From: Marchantia polymorpha subsp. ruderalis
Lineage: Eukaryota > Streptophyta > Marchantiopsida > Marchantiales > Marchantiaceae
Length of the DNA: 64,000 nucleotides
Direction of reading: 5' to 3'
Assembly: GCA_037833965.1 (NCBI GenBank)
Contig: AP031358.1
Location: 15,818,001 to 15,882,000 of the forward strand
Made by a program: the position numbers and the translations under genes. Of this stretch, positions 9,561-20,900 are shown in pieces. The notes beneath the pieces were generated by a model, which was given only the letters and a program-made list of their open reading frames with translations, was not told the DNA's origin and ran no database searches. Positions within the stretch are counted from its first letter, which is position 1. Every line of letters starts with the position of its first letter.

Positions 9561-11351
9561 GGACTCTTCCAGTTTCGGAAGTGCAGATCAGGAACTCACT
9601 TTCTTGGCGTGTTTGTGCATTTTGGTCCTGGCACCACGTAGAGAAGCTGCAGCATAGCGAAGTTACCGTATGTTGTAGTTGAAGGCCTTCGGCTGAATGT
9701 TTAGAGCTAGCACCCGGTTAGAGACTTGAGTAGTGCGGATCTGCACCTGCGGGTGATTTCTGATGCTCAGAGCCGGCTGCGAGTTAGAGACTTGAACAGT
9801 TCCTCCTTACTCCTTCGAGTGACATATCCTGATTGTACTCCTACGGGAAGTTTCCCCTAAATGCCAATGTGAAGTTTTATTACTTCGTGTAAACCTTGGT
9901 TTGTAATTCAGGTTGTGTGTGTGTTACTGGATCGTGTTTCAGTAAGTTCTCAATCGGGTCTGCACTCCCTGCGTTTGGTGTGATAGTCGAGGGTGACGTC
10001 CACGGCGCATGAAGAGGCTTCGTTCCGAAGTGGGAAGTCCAGTTCGGGTACCCTCCGCTAGTTCCTGGCGGAAGGGCAGTAAAAGCCGGAGTGGGAGGCA
10101 CTACCTGCAAAACCTCTGAGTGAACTTTTGAGACACTTTCCTCCTGAAATCCGAAGCGGAGGTCCTGACCGACCTCCGAGTTGTGCCTTTTGCCAGTTTC
10201 AGGTGTGTCTGTGTGTGTGTGTTGAGTGACCACGTTGTACCGTGCATCCTCCGAGCATCCTCCGAGTCGAGATCCTCCTCCGAGTCGAGCCTCCGAGTCG
10301 AGCACTGCAGTATTTCTGGGAGTGACAGTCGCCTAGAATTCAAACTCTACAAAAGTCTGTTAAAACGTGACATTTTTACTCTGTGTGTTGCCTCTGTCCC
10401 TGTGGGTTCGATCTTTTTACCACCATATTGCAGTTTTAGCCTTTGGTGGGTTATTACACACAGGGACAGAGGAACACACAGGGTACAAAGTGTCATGTTT
10501 AACAGACTATTGAGGAGTTTGAATTCTCAGGCGACTGTCACTTCCAGAAATACTGCAAGTGTCCACTCGGAGCGCACTCGGAGGTCGCACAGTGCAGCGT
10601 AACACACACACACACACACACACCTGAAACTACAGAAACACAACCCAGAGATCCGTTAGGACCTCTACTCTAGATTTCAGGGGGAAGGTCTCTCAAGAGT
10701 ACACTCAGCGAAGCTGCGGGTAGTGACTTCCAACTCCGGCTTTTACAACACTTCCACTAGCTTGCTGCTAGCGTAGGAAACCCGGGTTGGACTGCCTACT
10801 TTGGATCGAAGTCACTCATACGCGGTGAACAACACTCTCAACTCACAAAACGCGCAGAGAACACAGGTCCGCACTGAAGGACTCACTGAGAAACATTCCA
10901 GTAACACAACAACAGTCTATTGAAGAGTTTGAATTCTTAGGCACTTGTCATTCCCAGAAATACTACAGGGGTTACCTTGAAGGCACCTGCTGCAGCGTAA
11001 CCTGAATTTACAACCAAGGCTTACACGAAGTAGCAAAACTTCACTTTGGCATTTAGGGGAAAAATCCCAAAGGAGTACAATCAGGAACAGACACTCAAAG
11101 GTGTAGGGGCGAAACTATTCAAGTATCTAACTAGTCACTGGCTCTGAGCATCGGCAATCACCCGCAGGTGTAGATCCGAACTACTCAAGTCTCTAACCAA
11201 TGTACTAGCTCTGAACATTCGGCCGAAGGCCGTCAGTTGCAAAATGCGGAACGCCAAGTGGTAGCTCCTCTTGCGTGGTGACAGAACTAAGGACACAAAC
11301 ACGCAGAGAAAATGAGTTCCTGATCTGCACTTCCGAAATTGGGAAAGAACC

Positions 11352-11380
11352 CAAGGCAAAACGCCTTGAACTATTTTATA
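11352..11380 (-). promoter_or_regulatory. LTR-II TATA box and R hairpin, reversed
   Basis: The minus strand reads TATAAAATAG (11380-11371), then CAAGGCGTTTTGCCTTG (11368-11352), as in the other LTRs. Confidence 0.6.
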
Positions 11381-11391
11381 CCTTCTAAGTC

Positions 11392-11640
11392 CTAACTAGC
11401 ACTACACTGCACTACGCTACACGCCGCAAAACCTGTGCTACGTCTCCTGCGCGACGGACCGCCGCGCACTAACTCGCTACCCTGCCAGTCTTCCGCTCGA
11501 CTGCGCAGTCCCAACCGCTGCAACGCCGCGGACACCTCCACCTCGAGGGTGGACATGGTATCCCGCGCCTTCGACAAAAAAGCGTCTAGCTTCTTCGCCA
11601 CCTTCCGCCGACTCCTGCTGTCGCCTGCCAACAACCCAAT
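11392..11640 (-). pseudogene. U3p (type II), last ~80 residues, reversed
   Basis: The minus-strand frame begins at the conserved GLLAGDSRSRRKVAKKLDAF segment and ends in the RRRRSTG tail, matching residues ~945-1024 of the complete protein at 17954-21028. Everything upstream is missing because the sequence switches strand at about 11640. Confidence 0.75.
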
Positions 11641-11682
11641 GCGCAATTAGATGCGCAATGCCAACAACCCAATGCGCAATTA
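11627..11682 (+). repeat. 33-base tandem duplication at an inversion junction
   Basis: A 33-base unit beginning GCCAACAACCCAATGCGCAA (11627-11659) is followed by a second, partial copy (11660-11682). To the left LTR-II reads on the minus strand and to the right on the plus strand. The filler is made of short pieces from both sides. Confidence 0.75.
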
Positions 11683-13003
11683 CACCCCGCACAGACACAT
11701 TCCGCTCGATCGCCTTCGGCGGCAGACGTCGGCGGCGAAGAGGAGACGATCGACGATCGGCAGGCGGATGATGGGGATGTAGCACGGCCACATTCACCCA
11801 CCGCCTTGGACATTTTAGCGGTGAGCAGCGAAGCTGCAGGAGTGCTATCGGCGGCAGCACCCGCAGACCACTCGCAGCCCCACTCGGGCCAATCGGCAAC
11901 GCAATCAATGGCGACCGAAATCCTTCCCTTTGACGATGACGAAGGAGGATCCACGGAAGCAATGTCAGGATCGGGAGACATCGAGGAGGAGGAGGAAATC
12001 GTTGGAGCGCCGGCGGCGGTGCTCTGTGAGCAGGTAGTACCTCTGCTGAGGTACTTGGATCGCAAATTTGATAAATACGCAGATCCTCTCCAGCCTGGGT
12101 CCTACATCGAGTTAGTGCGTAGGCGGACTCGCACTAGAGTCCACACCAGCAAGCTACTAGCTCGGGTGGACCGGGAACTGAAGGATTTGCGGGAGAAGCA
12201 TGCATGCTTGTGGGGACAGTATAATCTCGTGCGGAAGTCGCACACCCACTACGACACATTGAAGAAGGCGAGACTGGAAGAGCTCACCAGGGATGTGGTG
12301 AAGACCACGGAAGAACTGATTTCTAAGAAGACTTAGAATCAAGTTCTATCAGAGGAGCTCGTGCGACAGACGCGGTTGTTGGCGGAGTGTCAGCTTGCAC
12401 AACAGGCGGATGAGGAATTGATCCGCAGGCTACAGTCGGAGTGCGGGGAATTGAGAGCTCAGCGTGCGGAGGCTGAATCGCAGTTGGTGGTAATTGAAGA
12501 TGATCGCAGGCGAGAGGCAGATCGCACGAAGGAGGAGATGGCGAGGCGCGTCGGCCACTGTCTCAAGGGCTACGCCCACTGGGAAGTGGCGGCGCAGGAG
12601 AAACTCACACTGCGTGAGTTGGAGCTTTGTGCAGCCGGGTTGTTGTCAGGTGACAGTAGGAGTCGGCGGCGAGTAGCGAAGAAGTTAGATTCCTTTCTGT
12701 CGAAGGCGCGAGATACCATGTCCACCCTTGAGGCGGAGGTGTCCGCGGCGTTGCAGCGGTTGGGACTGCGCAGTCGAGCTGAAGACTGGCAGGGTAGGGA
12801 GTTAGTGCGCGGCAGTCCGTCGCGCAGGAGGCGAAGCATAGGTTCTGCGTAGTGTAGTGTAGCGTAGCGTTAATGTTTCGAGCTAGTACATTGGTTAGAG
12901 ACTTGAGTAGTTCGGATCTGCAGCTGCGGGTGATTGCCGATGCTAAGAGCCAGTGACTAGTTAGATACTTGAATAGTTTCGCCCCTACACCTTCGAGTGT
13001 TTC
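11683..13003 (+). mobile_element. LTR-II fragment, middle of U3p to U5
   Basis: A plus-strand LTR-II piece without either terminus. After the U3p frame it has lost the segment holding the TATA box (TGTAGCGTA joins directly to an ATGTTTCGAGCTAG block). It breaks off in U5 at CTTCGAGTGTTT near 13002. The 38 bases to the next LTR (13004-13041) are a scrap of LTR-II U3 palindrome sequence. Confidence 0.75.
11690..12852 (+). pseudogene. U3p (type II), C-terminal third, one nonsense codon
   Basis: Corresponds to about the last 390 residues of the 1024-residue protein: the end of the Pro-rich linker, the acidic stretch, the EQVVPLLRYLDRK segment (near 12030), then the coiled coil and GYAHWEVAAQEKL motif. 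A UAG at 12334-12336 stands where other copies have CAG (a C-to-T change). The frame is open again to 12852. It lacks the N-terminal domain. Confidence 0.8.
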
Positions 13004-13041
13004 GGCTTTTGTCCTATGCGCGGACGAACGCCTTCGGCGGA

Positions 13042-14559
13042 TGTGGTACCCCACTTTTGGTATTTTTGAGGAAATCAAAACATTTTTGGAAAACTTTACC
13101 GCGGCAGCACTGTAAATAGCCTTCAGTGCATCAAAACAGAGTGAAATCGGAAGATCGCAGAGATTCTCGAGAGAACTCGTAAAATCCAGGAGTTGGGTGC
13201 AACGTCGGGGACGGACACCACCCTACATGCGGGCTCTGAAGAAATAACCCCTTCGGCGCAAGGCGCAAAATCCGCCTTCGGCGCTGCACCTTTGGCGCTA
13301 GAGAAATCCTTCAGAACTTGGTCAATTCCTGAACGCCTCGACTTGGTTAGGGTCTTGTTGGAAAGAGCTCAACGCGCTGATTCTAACGAGCCCAAGAACG
13401 CCACGAACGGATGAGGACTCCGGGAGTTATGAAGGTCGCAAGATACTCAGCTTCTCGCCTATGAGTAGGCGAGGAAAGTTTGTCCTATGCGCGGACGAAG
13501 GCAGTTCGCCTACGCGTAGGCGAAATAGGGTTTGACGTCGGCGCGATGTCCGCCACGAATGTCGCCTACTCGTAGGCGAGGAAACCTCTGCCCAGGCGGA
13601 CGAGCGAAGTCCGCCTACGCACAGGCGCTTCGGCGTCGGCGAGAAATCCGCCTTCGGCCCTAGAAATGCGCCTTCGGGGTTAGAAATTGTACAACGCCTT
13701 CCGCGTCACCGCAGCAGCGCGGACGGGAGAGGACCCACCGGAGTAGTAAAATCCGTACGAACCGTACGGACTGTACGGACGGATCGGATGGATGCGCCTT
13801 CGGTCGGACGGAGTGACGGCGACAAGAGCTCCGACGGAGAGGCGAGAAATGGATAGACTGGACGGAGCCTTTTGACCGCGGTCAACGCCTTCGGCGCCAG
13901 CGCAGCAGCGCGGACGGAATTCGCCTACGCGTAGGCGAGCGCCTACGCACAGGCAGATGAAGTTCCGCGCCGGCGGAGATTCCGCCGGGGATTCCGCCTA
14001 CGCAGAAGGGAGTTCAACTTTTGTCCGATGCGCGGACGATCGCCTTCGGCGGAGGGGGATTGGCCGAAGAGTGGTACGAACGAGTGTAGCGCGCAAGGCG
14101 AGAAATCTGCCTTCGGCGCTGCGCACCCATGTCCGCTGCGTAGTACGCTAGCGGAGTTCAAATTGCCAAATTCGAGTGTGTGAGTTAAGTCGGCGTCGGC
14201 GGAGCGTGAAGCCGCGCGTGAGAGAGGAGGCCGTTATAGCGCGGAGCCGGCGCGGCCATCAAGTGATTCGACCCTCACGACCGAGAGCCGACCATGACCT
14301 TCGACCAGGAGACGGAGGACGTCCCATTCTTGAATTCGCGATTTCATTTTCTAGTGCTAGCTGCGCGCGTCCACTTGCTAGCTGTTAAACATTCTAGACA
14401 TCGTCGCGCGGAGGATTACTTGTTGACTAAGAGAGAATTGAGTGCGCGCGATTTGGAATTGAGGGAGATTAGAGTTTGTAGAGGGAGCAAGAAGCTCGAG
14501 CGGAGCAGAGAGAGAGTTGGCAAGCAAGCTAATTTCAAGAACGCGATGTCAAGACTGAA
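13042..14559 (+). mobile_element. LTR-II fragment, U3 start through U3p codon 89
   Basis: Begins TGTGGTACCCC and runs through a palindrome-rich leader (13042-14293, no gene; several CGCCTACGCGTAGGCG-type palindromes at 13510-13950 and a degraded GACCGCGGTCAACG near 13875). It then enters the U3p frame, which breaks at about 14559 where gag sequence of G0 begins. The rest of the LTR, the PBS and the gag N-terminus are absent. Its type does not match the 3' LTR of G0 (LTR-I), so it is probably not G0's own 5' LTR. Confidence 0.8.
14294..14559 (+). pseudogene. U3p (type II), first ~89 codons
   Basis: ATG at 14294 in a CGACCATGACC context; begins MTFDQETEDVPFLNSRF. This is the basic N-terminal extension found only in type II copies, ending at the AMSRL that precedes the conserved domain. 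The sequence then changes to gag. No functional domain remains. Confidence 0.75.
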
Positions 14560-14579
14560 CATAAATCAAGAAATCGCAA

Positions 14580-14987
14580 GAAATCAAGAAATCGCAAGGC
14601 GAACGTCGGAAGAGAAGGGACTCGCCTTCCTCATCAGAAGAATCAAGCTCATCCGAAGAGAGTTCTTCCTCGGAGGAGGAAGAGGACTTGTCATCTTCGG
14701 AGGAGGAGAGACGGAAGAAGAAACGCAGTACGATCAAGAAGAAGGATCGGGGTAGGGGAACCCCAGTGAAGAGTCAGGGGGACATCGCAACCAAGGTGGA
14801 CAACCTGGTGAAGAATTTTGCGGACCTGAAAGTTCATGTAGTGGGAGGCCAAGACCGGCGTAAATCACTTGCGAGACAGCGAGCGAATCTCTGGTGTACT
14901 ACGTGCGGACAAGTGGGACATGCCAACACGGAGTGCATGGCCACTCGCCCGACTTACCCAGTGAATGCGGTTGAATGGGCACCATAG
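14580..14987 (+). pseudogene. gag: G0 gag, C-terminal part
   Basis: Matches the second half of G1 gag: the Ser/Glu-rich then Lys-rich tract (RRKKKRSTIKKKDRG), the NLVKNFADLKVHVVGGQDRR segment, and one CCHC zinc knuckle (CTTCGQVGHANTEC). It ends at an amber codon (14985-14987) in the same place as in G1. The main gag domain is missing and the left edge carries a short tandem repeat (AAATCAAGAAATCGCAAG). Joined to an LTR-II piece on the left. Confidence 0.85.
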
Positions 14988-16527
14988 TGGGAGAACCCCA
15001 TATTATGGTGAGCCGAGTGAGGACACAGCCTATGCGGTTCAGTCAGCTCCGGCTACAACTCCGAACCCACCTGTGCATATACCGCGGTTCGTTCCGAGAG
15101 AAATGGCGGGTACGCTCCCACCGAGACGCATGGCACCTAACGGCAATTTCACCCGACCTCCACCACAATTCCAGGGTTGCTATAACTGCGTGGAGATGGG
15201 ACATTACGCGCCGAGCTGCCCCCACCCGAAGAAACAAACTGGGTATGTACCGTTGTGCAGCAATTGCAGGAAAGCAGGACACACGGCACCCGAATGTGAT
15301 CAGCCACCAGTCGCCAGGCAAACCGTGCGTTTCGTGACGACACCTGGCAAGGAAGAAGTGCAGGTCAACCAGGTAGACCTGAGCTCGGACCCAACTTAAG
15401 AAGACGAAGTATGGCTGGAGGAAGAAGTGATGTGCGGACGGGTAGAGACCCGAAGTTCGAAGAGGAGGGGAGAGGACCACGAGGACACTCGCCAACTCGA
15501 GCGTAAGGAAGAGAGAAGGAAGTCTAAAGAAGAGGAGAAGTCTAGCAGAAGCAAAACACCGGGTACACCTCCGGCGATGCGGAACATCCAGCGGGAACTG
15601 AACTCGGAGAAGGCAGACAGGACATCAGACGAGTTCCTGACCCGAGACTACCTTCCGGACATCAAAGATGAGGTAAGCCACCTAATCAAGGAAGCACTGA
15701 GCGCCGGAGCGATATCCGACGACCGGAAGGCGGATAGGTCCTATACACCACTTCCGACCGCGACTACAGAGAGGGTGGCGGCTGTGACTTCAAACACTTC
15801 CTACGACATAGTGGAGTACATAGGGAGTCAGAGGGCAAATATTTCCTTCCACCAGCTGTTGGAGGATAACAAGACGTACCGAAAGATGCTGATGCTTTCG
15901 TTGCGCCGACCGCGCAAACCCCGAAAAGGGAAACTTCCGGCGGTGTACAGAGTGGAAGGATGAGACCTAGGACCTCCAGAGATCGAAGTAGAGATAGGAG
16001 GCTGCGTCATACAGAAGGTACCAGTGGACTTCGGTTCGGGCGTGAACATCATGACGGAGGAGACAGCTAACTCCTTGGGGTTCCAGACCTTCGAGCCTAC
16101 AACCAAAGTGTTGCGGCTGGCCGATCAAACGCGCAGAATGCCGCTGGGAATGTTGAGCAATGTGAGAACCAACATTGGAGGAGTGGACTTTCAACTATCA
16201 TATATAATATTGCAGCCCCTGATGAAGAAAGGTTATGATGTGCTGCTTGGCAGACCGTGGCTATACGATGCCAAGGCCAGGTGTGACTGGAGGAGGAAGA
16301 GATTGCAGTTCCAAAACCCTTCGGACCCTCCGACTGTCATTACCGTACCATGGACCAAGGTACCACACGAGGGCGAAACACCGTCGACCACCTCAGGTTA
16401 CACGACTGGAGGGGAGACCAGCTCGTCGTACCCTTCAGATACAGAAATGTCGGATGAGTTTGTGGGTTACGTCACTTGCTGCTCCATTGAGGAGGAAGGG
16501 GACGATGTGCATCCGGATGACAAATAG
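14988..16527 (+). pseudogene. G0 zinc-knuckle and protease region
   Basis: Two CCHC zinc knuckles (CYNCVEMGHYAPSC, CSNCRKAGHTAPEC), a charged linker, then a retropepsin-like protease ending in LLGRPWL. Broken by a small deletion and frame change just after the gag amber, a UAA at 15397 and a UGA at 15961. The active site reads D-F-G where G1 has D-S-G, so it would be inactive even without the stops. It ends at the amber (16525-16527) shared with G1 and G2. Confidence 0.85.
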
Positions 16528-16533
16528 CAACTA
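16525..16533 (+). promoter_or_regulatory. Readthrough-type stop, UAG CAA CUA (G0)
   Basis: The amber codon between protease and pol is followed in frame by CAA CUA, fitting the UAG CAR YYA context known from tobacco mosaic virus. It is conserved in G1 and G2 although the surrounding sequence has diverged. Confidence 0.7.
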
Positions 16534-16711
16534 ACAGTGGGACTGGGCAGAAGCGAGATCAGTCACACAGAAGGGATTGTCGACCCAAGTGACTGCTGTG
16601 AACTGCAGCTCAGTCCAGACAAAGGCTTGAAGGTGTCAAGCCAGGTACAAGGAGAAGAATTGAAGAGGGTACAGGCGTTTCTTCGCCAGTATGAGGATGT
16701 CTTCGCATGGA
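16528..16711 (+). pseudogene. pol: G0 pol, first segment
   Basis: In frame with the protease after the amber. It matches the start of G1 pol up to the residues DVFAW and is cut by the solo LTR at 16712. The coding sequence continues at 22039 after the ATGGA duplication. Confidence 0.85.
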
Positions 16712-17953
16712 TGTGGTACCCCACTTTTGGCAATTTTTAGGAAATTAAAACATTTTTGGAAAGCTGTACCCTGGCAGCATTGTAAATAGCCTTCGGTACA
16801 TCAAAACAGAGTGAATCCGGAAGATCGCGGGGATTCTCGAGGGATCTTGTAGAATCTGGGATTTGGGGTGCAGCAGTAAGGACAGGCACCACCCTCCCTG
16901 CGAGCTCCGCAGCTAGGATCTCTACGGCGCAAGGCGCAAAACCCGCCTTCGGAGGTTGCGTCCGCGGCTGTAGGGAAACCCCCGTAATTAGGTCAACCCT
17001 CGGGCGCCTTGACCAAGTTAGGGTCCCGTTGGAAAGAGCTCGACGCGCTGATTCTAACGAGCCCAAGAACGCTTGGAACGGACGAGGACTTAGGGAGTTA
17101 TCGCTAGTGGAAGAAACGGAGGCGGTCGCCTACGGCGGAAGGAGTTCGCCACCGGCGCGAATTACGCCTACGCGGAAGGGGGAATCAAGTTTTGTCCTAT
17201 GCGCGGACGAAGGCGTTCGCCTGTGCACAGGCGAAGTAGGGTTAGGGAAGGCGCGAAGTCCGCCTACGCACAGGCGTTCGCCTGTGCACAGGCACTTCGG
17301 CGTCGGCGGGAAATCCGCCTTGGGCCCTAGAAATGCGCCTTGTGAGGTAGAAAGTGTACGGCGCCTTCTGCGCCAGCGCAGCGCCGCGTACGTCGGAAGA
17401 CCGCCAGAGTAATCCAATCGGTACGGACCGTGCGGACGGCACGGGTGGATGCGCTCTTGGACGGACGGAGTTGCGGCGGCGGAAGCGCCGACGGAGAGAC
17501 AAGGAACGGACAGACTGGACGGAGACGGCTGACCACGGTCAACGCCTTCCGCGCCAGCGCAGCGCCGCGGAAGGAATTCGCCTGCGCACAGGCGAACGCC
17601 TGTGCACAGGAGGATGTTCAAGTTCCGCACCGGCGGAGAATCCGCCGAGGCTCCTGCCTGCGCACAGGCAGGAGTTGAATTTTTGTCCGACATGCGGACA
17701 CACGCGTCAAGGCAGAGGGAGATTGGCCGAGGGGCGGTATGAACAAGTGTACCGCGCAAGGCGGAAAACTCGCCTTCGGCGCTACGCCCCCATGTCCGCA
17801 GGGTGACACGCTCGCGGAGTTCAAATCCGCCAATTCGAGCGTGAGAGTTTTATCGACGGCGGAGCGTGAAGCCGCGCGTGAGAGCGAAGATCGTTCCAGC
17901 GTACAGCCGGCGCGGCCATCAAGTGAGACGTTCTTCACGACCAAGAGCCGACC

Positions 17954-20900
17954 ATGACCTTCGACCGGGCGGCGGAGAACGTCCCATTCTTGAATTCGCG
18001 ATTCCAATCTCTTGTGCGCGCTGCGCGCATCCATCTGTTGGCTGCGGAACATTCTCGACGTCGTCGCACAGGAGATTTCTTGTTGATTGAGGGAGAAGTG
18101 AGTGCGCGTGATTTGGAATTGAGGGCGATTAGAGTTTGCCGAGAGAGAAAGAAACGCGGGCAGTGCAGAAGTAGAATGAGCGGGCGAGCGAACCCCAGGA
18201 ACGCAATGACGAGACCGAGCAGATTGCGGATGGTGCCACTTCGCCTGCCGCAGAACGGGTTGCGCGCTTTTGAGGAGCGCTTAATAGCAAGAAAGCTCGA
18301 TTTCTTGCTATGGGGATGGAATTACATCTGTGCGAATATGGTGCGCGAGTGGCTAGAGCCACAGGGACCACCCTCGCGCGGATTGCGTCCGCATGTTGAC
18401 CGGTGGACAGTCCAAGATTGGGCGCAGGCGTTGGGAAGATGTGCTGGCATGCCAAGGCATCTCCTTTTCGACAGCGAGAGCATCAAGGTGACCAAGCAAG
18501 AAGAGGCGCAATTTGTGGAGCTGTTCAAGACCGGGAGGTCTACCAAGAATGGGTACAGGACCCGTGATTACAAGGATCGATTTCGCCGGACTTTGTCCGC
18601 GGCGCTGATGCAATTACTGCAGCCGCACCGCGCCTGCTACATCACATTGTGGCAGGTCTCTTTTGTGGAGTGCGTCATCGAGGGAACTCCAATTCACTGG
18701 GCGAGCATCCTGCACAGGGTGATGCGACAGCACGCGTTTGAGGAGAAGGGGGGAACTCTAAACCATCTTTCTCCTTTCCTCATCAATTTTTATCGACAGC
18801 GGAATTGTTTGACAGCGGCGGAGCTTGAACATTTTCCGCCATTGTCCATCGACCATCCCGGGAAGTATGTGCGGGAGAACGAGGTCGATACTGATGCAGA
18901 GGAGTCACCGACTTCGACCCCATCAAGACGGAGGGACGAAGGGAGACACACCCCTGCAGCGCGAGTGCCGCGGAAGCGGCGATGGAGGGAAGAGTCTGAA
19001 GAGGAGCAGCATCAAGAACCCTCTGCTCCCATTCGACCGCGGCCGCTGTGCGAGCCATACAGCCGGCCGAAGCAGAAGGCACGCAGACTGGTGTTACCAG
19101 CTGACAGTGCAGACACGGCGACAATTGCGACGGAGATAGGAAGTGCGTCGCCAGAGAGGCGAGAGGAAGCGCGGACGACCGCAGGAGCGACGGGCCACGC
19201 TGCAACCTCGTCGGGAGAGAGGCCGCCTACGGGCCAAGGGCCTCCGGAGTTACCACGTGCGATGCGGACAGATGTTCCGTTTGCGCACAAGCGAACCTCC
19301 GCGGACGGACGAGCCTCCGCGGACCGGCGAACACAAGTGGACGTGGATCTACGCTTACGCGTGGGAAGGAGCAGTCCGCCTGTGCACAGGCAAGAATCAC
19401 CCCCGTTCCAACGTAGGAAGGGGAAGGAGCCGGCGGAAGAACCGCCTACGAGACACCGGCCCTCGGGGCCAGACCCTCCGGCGCACCACGCGCCGCAATT
19501 CGCGCCTTCGGCGCCAGGGCCTTCGAGCCGAGGAGATACGAGCAGAGAGCGTGCGGAGGCCGCACCATCGGCGGGAAGTCCGCCGATAGATGCGCCTTCG
19601 GCGGTAGGGCCTATAGGCCAAGGAACAACGGGCGTGCGGCCCCCGGCCATGTCGCCTTCGGCGATAGATGTCCGCGGCGCTACGCCTGCGGCGGACAAGG
19701 CGCCGGCAAATGCGCCTGCGCACGGGCCGGGCACAGCCCCCACGGACCGATCAAGGGAGCAGCAGACGGAGGAGCGGAGTGACTGTCCGCGGGATGAAAT
19801 CTCGATGCGCGATGCGCAATCCAACCCCGCGCAGCCACCCTCCGCTCAATCGCTTTCGGCGGCGGACGACGGCGACAGAGAGAATGCGGTAGGCAATCAA
19901 CAAGCGAGAGACGGGGATGCCGCGCGGGTACATTCGCCTTCCGCCTTAGACATTTTGGCGACGAGCAGCGAGGCTGCAGCCGTGCCTTCGCAGGCAGCAC
20001 ACGTCGACGACGTGCAGCCCCACTTGGGGCAGTCGCCGACGCAATCAATGGCGACTGAAATTCTCCACTCGGATGATGACGACGGAGGCTCCACGGAAGA
20101 AATGTCAGGAGCAGAAGACACCGAGGAGGAGGAGGAGGAAATTGTTGGAGCGCCGGCGGCGGCGCTCTCTGAGCAGGTGATTCCGTTGCTGCGGTACTTG
20201 GATCGCAAGGTCGATAAATACGCCGACCCACTCCAGCCGGGATCTTACATCGAGTTAGTGCGCAGGCGGACTCGCACTAAAGTCCACACCAGCAAGCTAT
20301 TAGCTAGAGTGGACCAGGAGTTGAGGGACTTGAAGGAGAAGCATGAGTGCTTGTGGGGTCAGTACAAGCTTAATCAGAAATTCTACAAGCACTCCGAGAA
20401 GATGAAGGATGAGAAACTGGGCGAGCTCACTAAGGAGCAGGTGAAGGTCAAGGAAGCACTCAACTCTGAGCAGGCCCAGAATCGGATTTTGTCAGAGGAG
20501 CTCGTGCGACAGACGCGGTTGTTGGAACAATGTCAGCTCGCACGGCAGGCGGATGAAGAGTTAATCCGCAGGTTGCAGTCGGAGTGTGGCGAATTGAGAG
20601 CGCAACGTGCTGAAGCCGAATCGCAATTAGTGATAATTGAAGAGGATCGCAGGAAGGAGGCGGATCGCACGAAGGTGGAGACGGCGAGGCGAGTCGCCCA
20701 CTGTCTCAAGGGCTACGCCCACTGGGAAGTGAAGGCGCAGGAGAAACTCACACTGCGTGAGTTTGAATTGCGCGCAGCCGGGTTGTTGTCAGGCGACAGT
20801 AGGAGTCGGCGGAAGGTAGCGAAGAAGCTCGAGGCCTTTCTGTCGAAGGCACAGGATACCATGTCCACCCTCGAAGGGGAGGTGTCCGCGGCGTTGCAGC

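Larger units (their letters stand above)
2044..10458 (+). mobile_element. Solo LTR-I, interrupted by a reversed LTR-III
   Basis: Begins TGTGGTAACACAC and ends TTATTACA. It is flanked by the 5-bp TSD CACAG (2039-2043 and 10459-10463). No gag or pol of its own lies between the ends, so it is a solo LTR. Order: U3 leader without genes (2044-3403), U3p reading frame (3404-5329, resuming 8826-9499), TATA box (9532), then a non-coding R-U5 (about 9561-10458) carrying a (GT)n tract. The insert at 5330-8825 belongs to another element. Excluding the insert the LTR is about 4.9 kb, comparable with the G1 3' LTR. Confidence 0.9.
10464..11640 (-). mobile_element. LTR-II, reversed (right piece): R-U5, promoter and U3p end
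   Basis: Continues the piece at 1985-2043 after the CACAG duplication. On the minus strand, in 5' to 3' order, it holds the U3p C-terminus (11640-11392), the TATA box and hairpin (11380-11352), then non-coding R-U5 with an (AC)n tract at about 10603-10622. At about 11640 it is joined to LTR-II sequence of opposite orientation, so its U3 beginning is lost. Confidence 0.8.
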
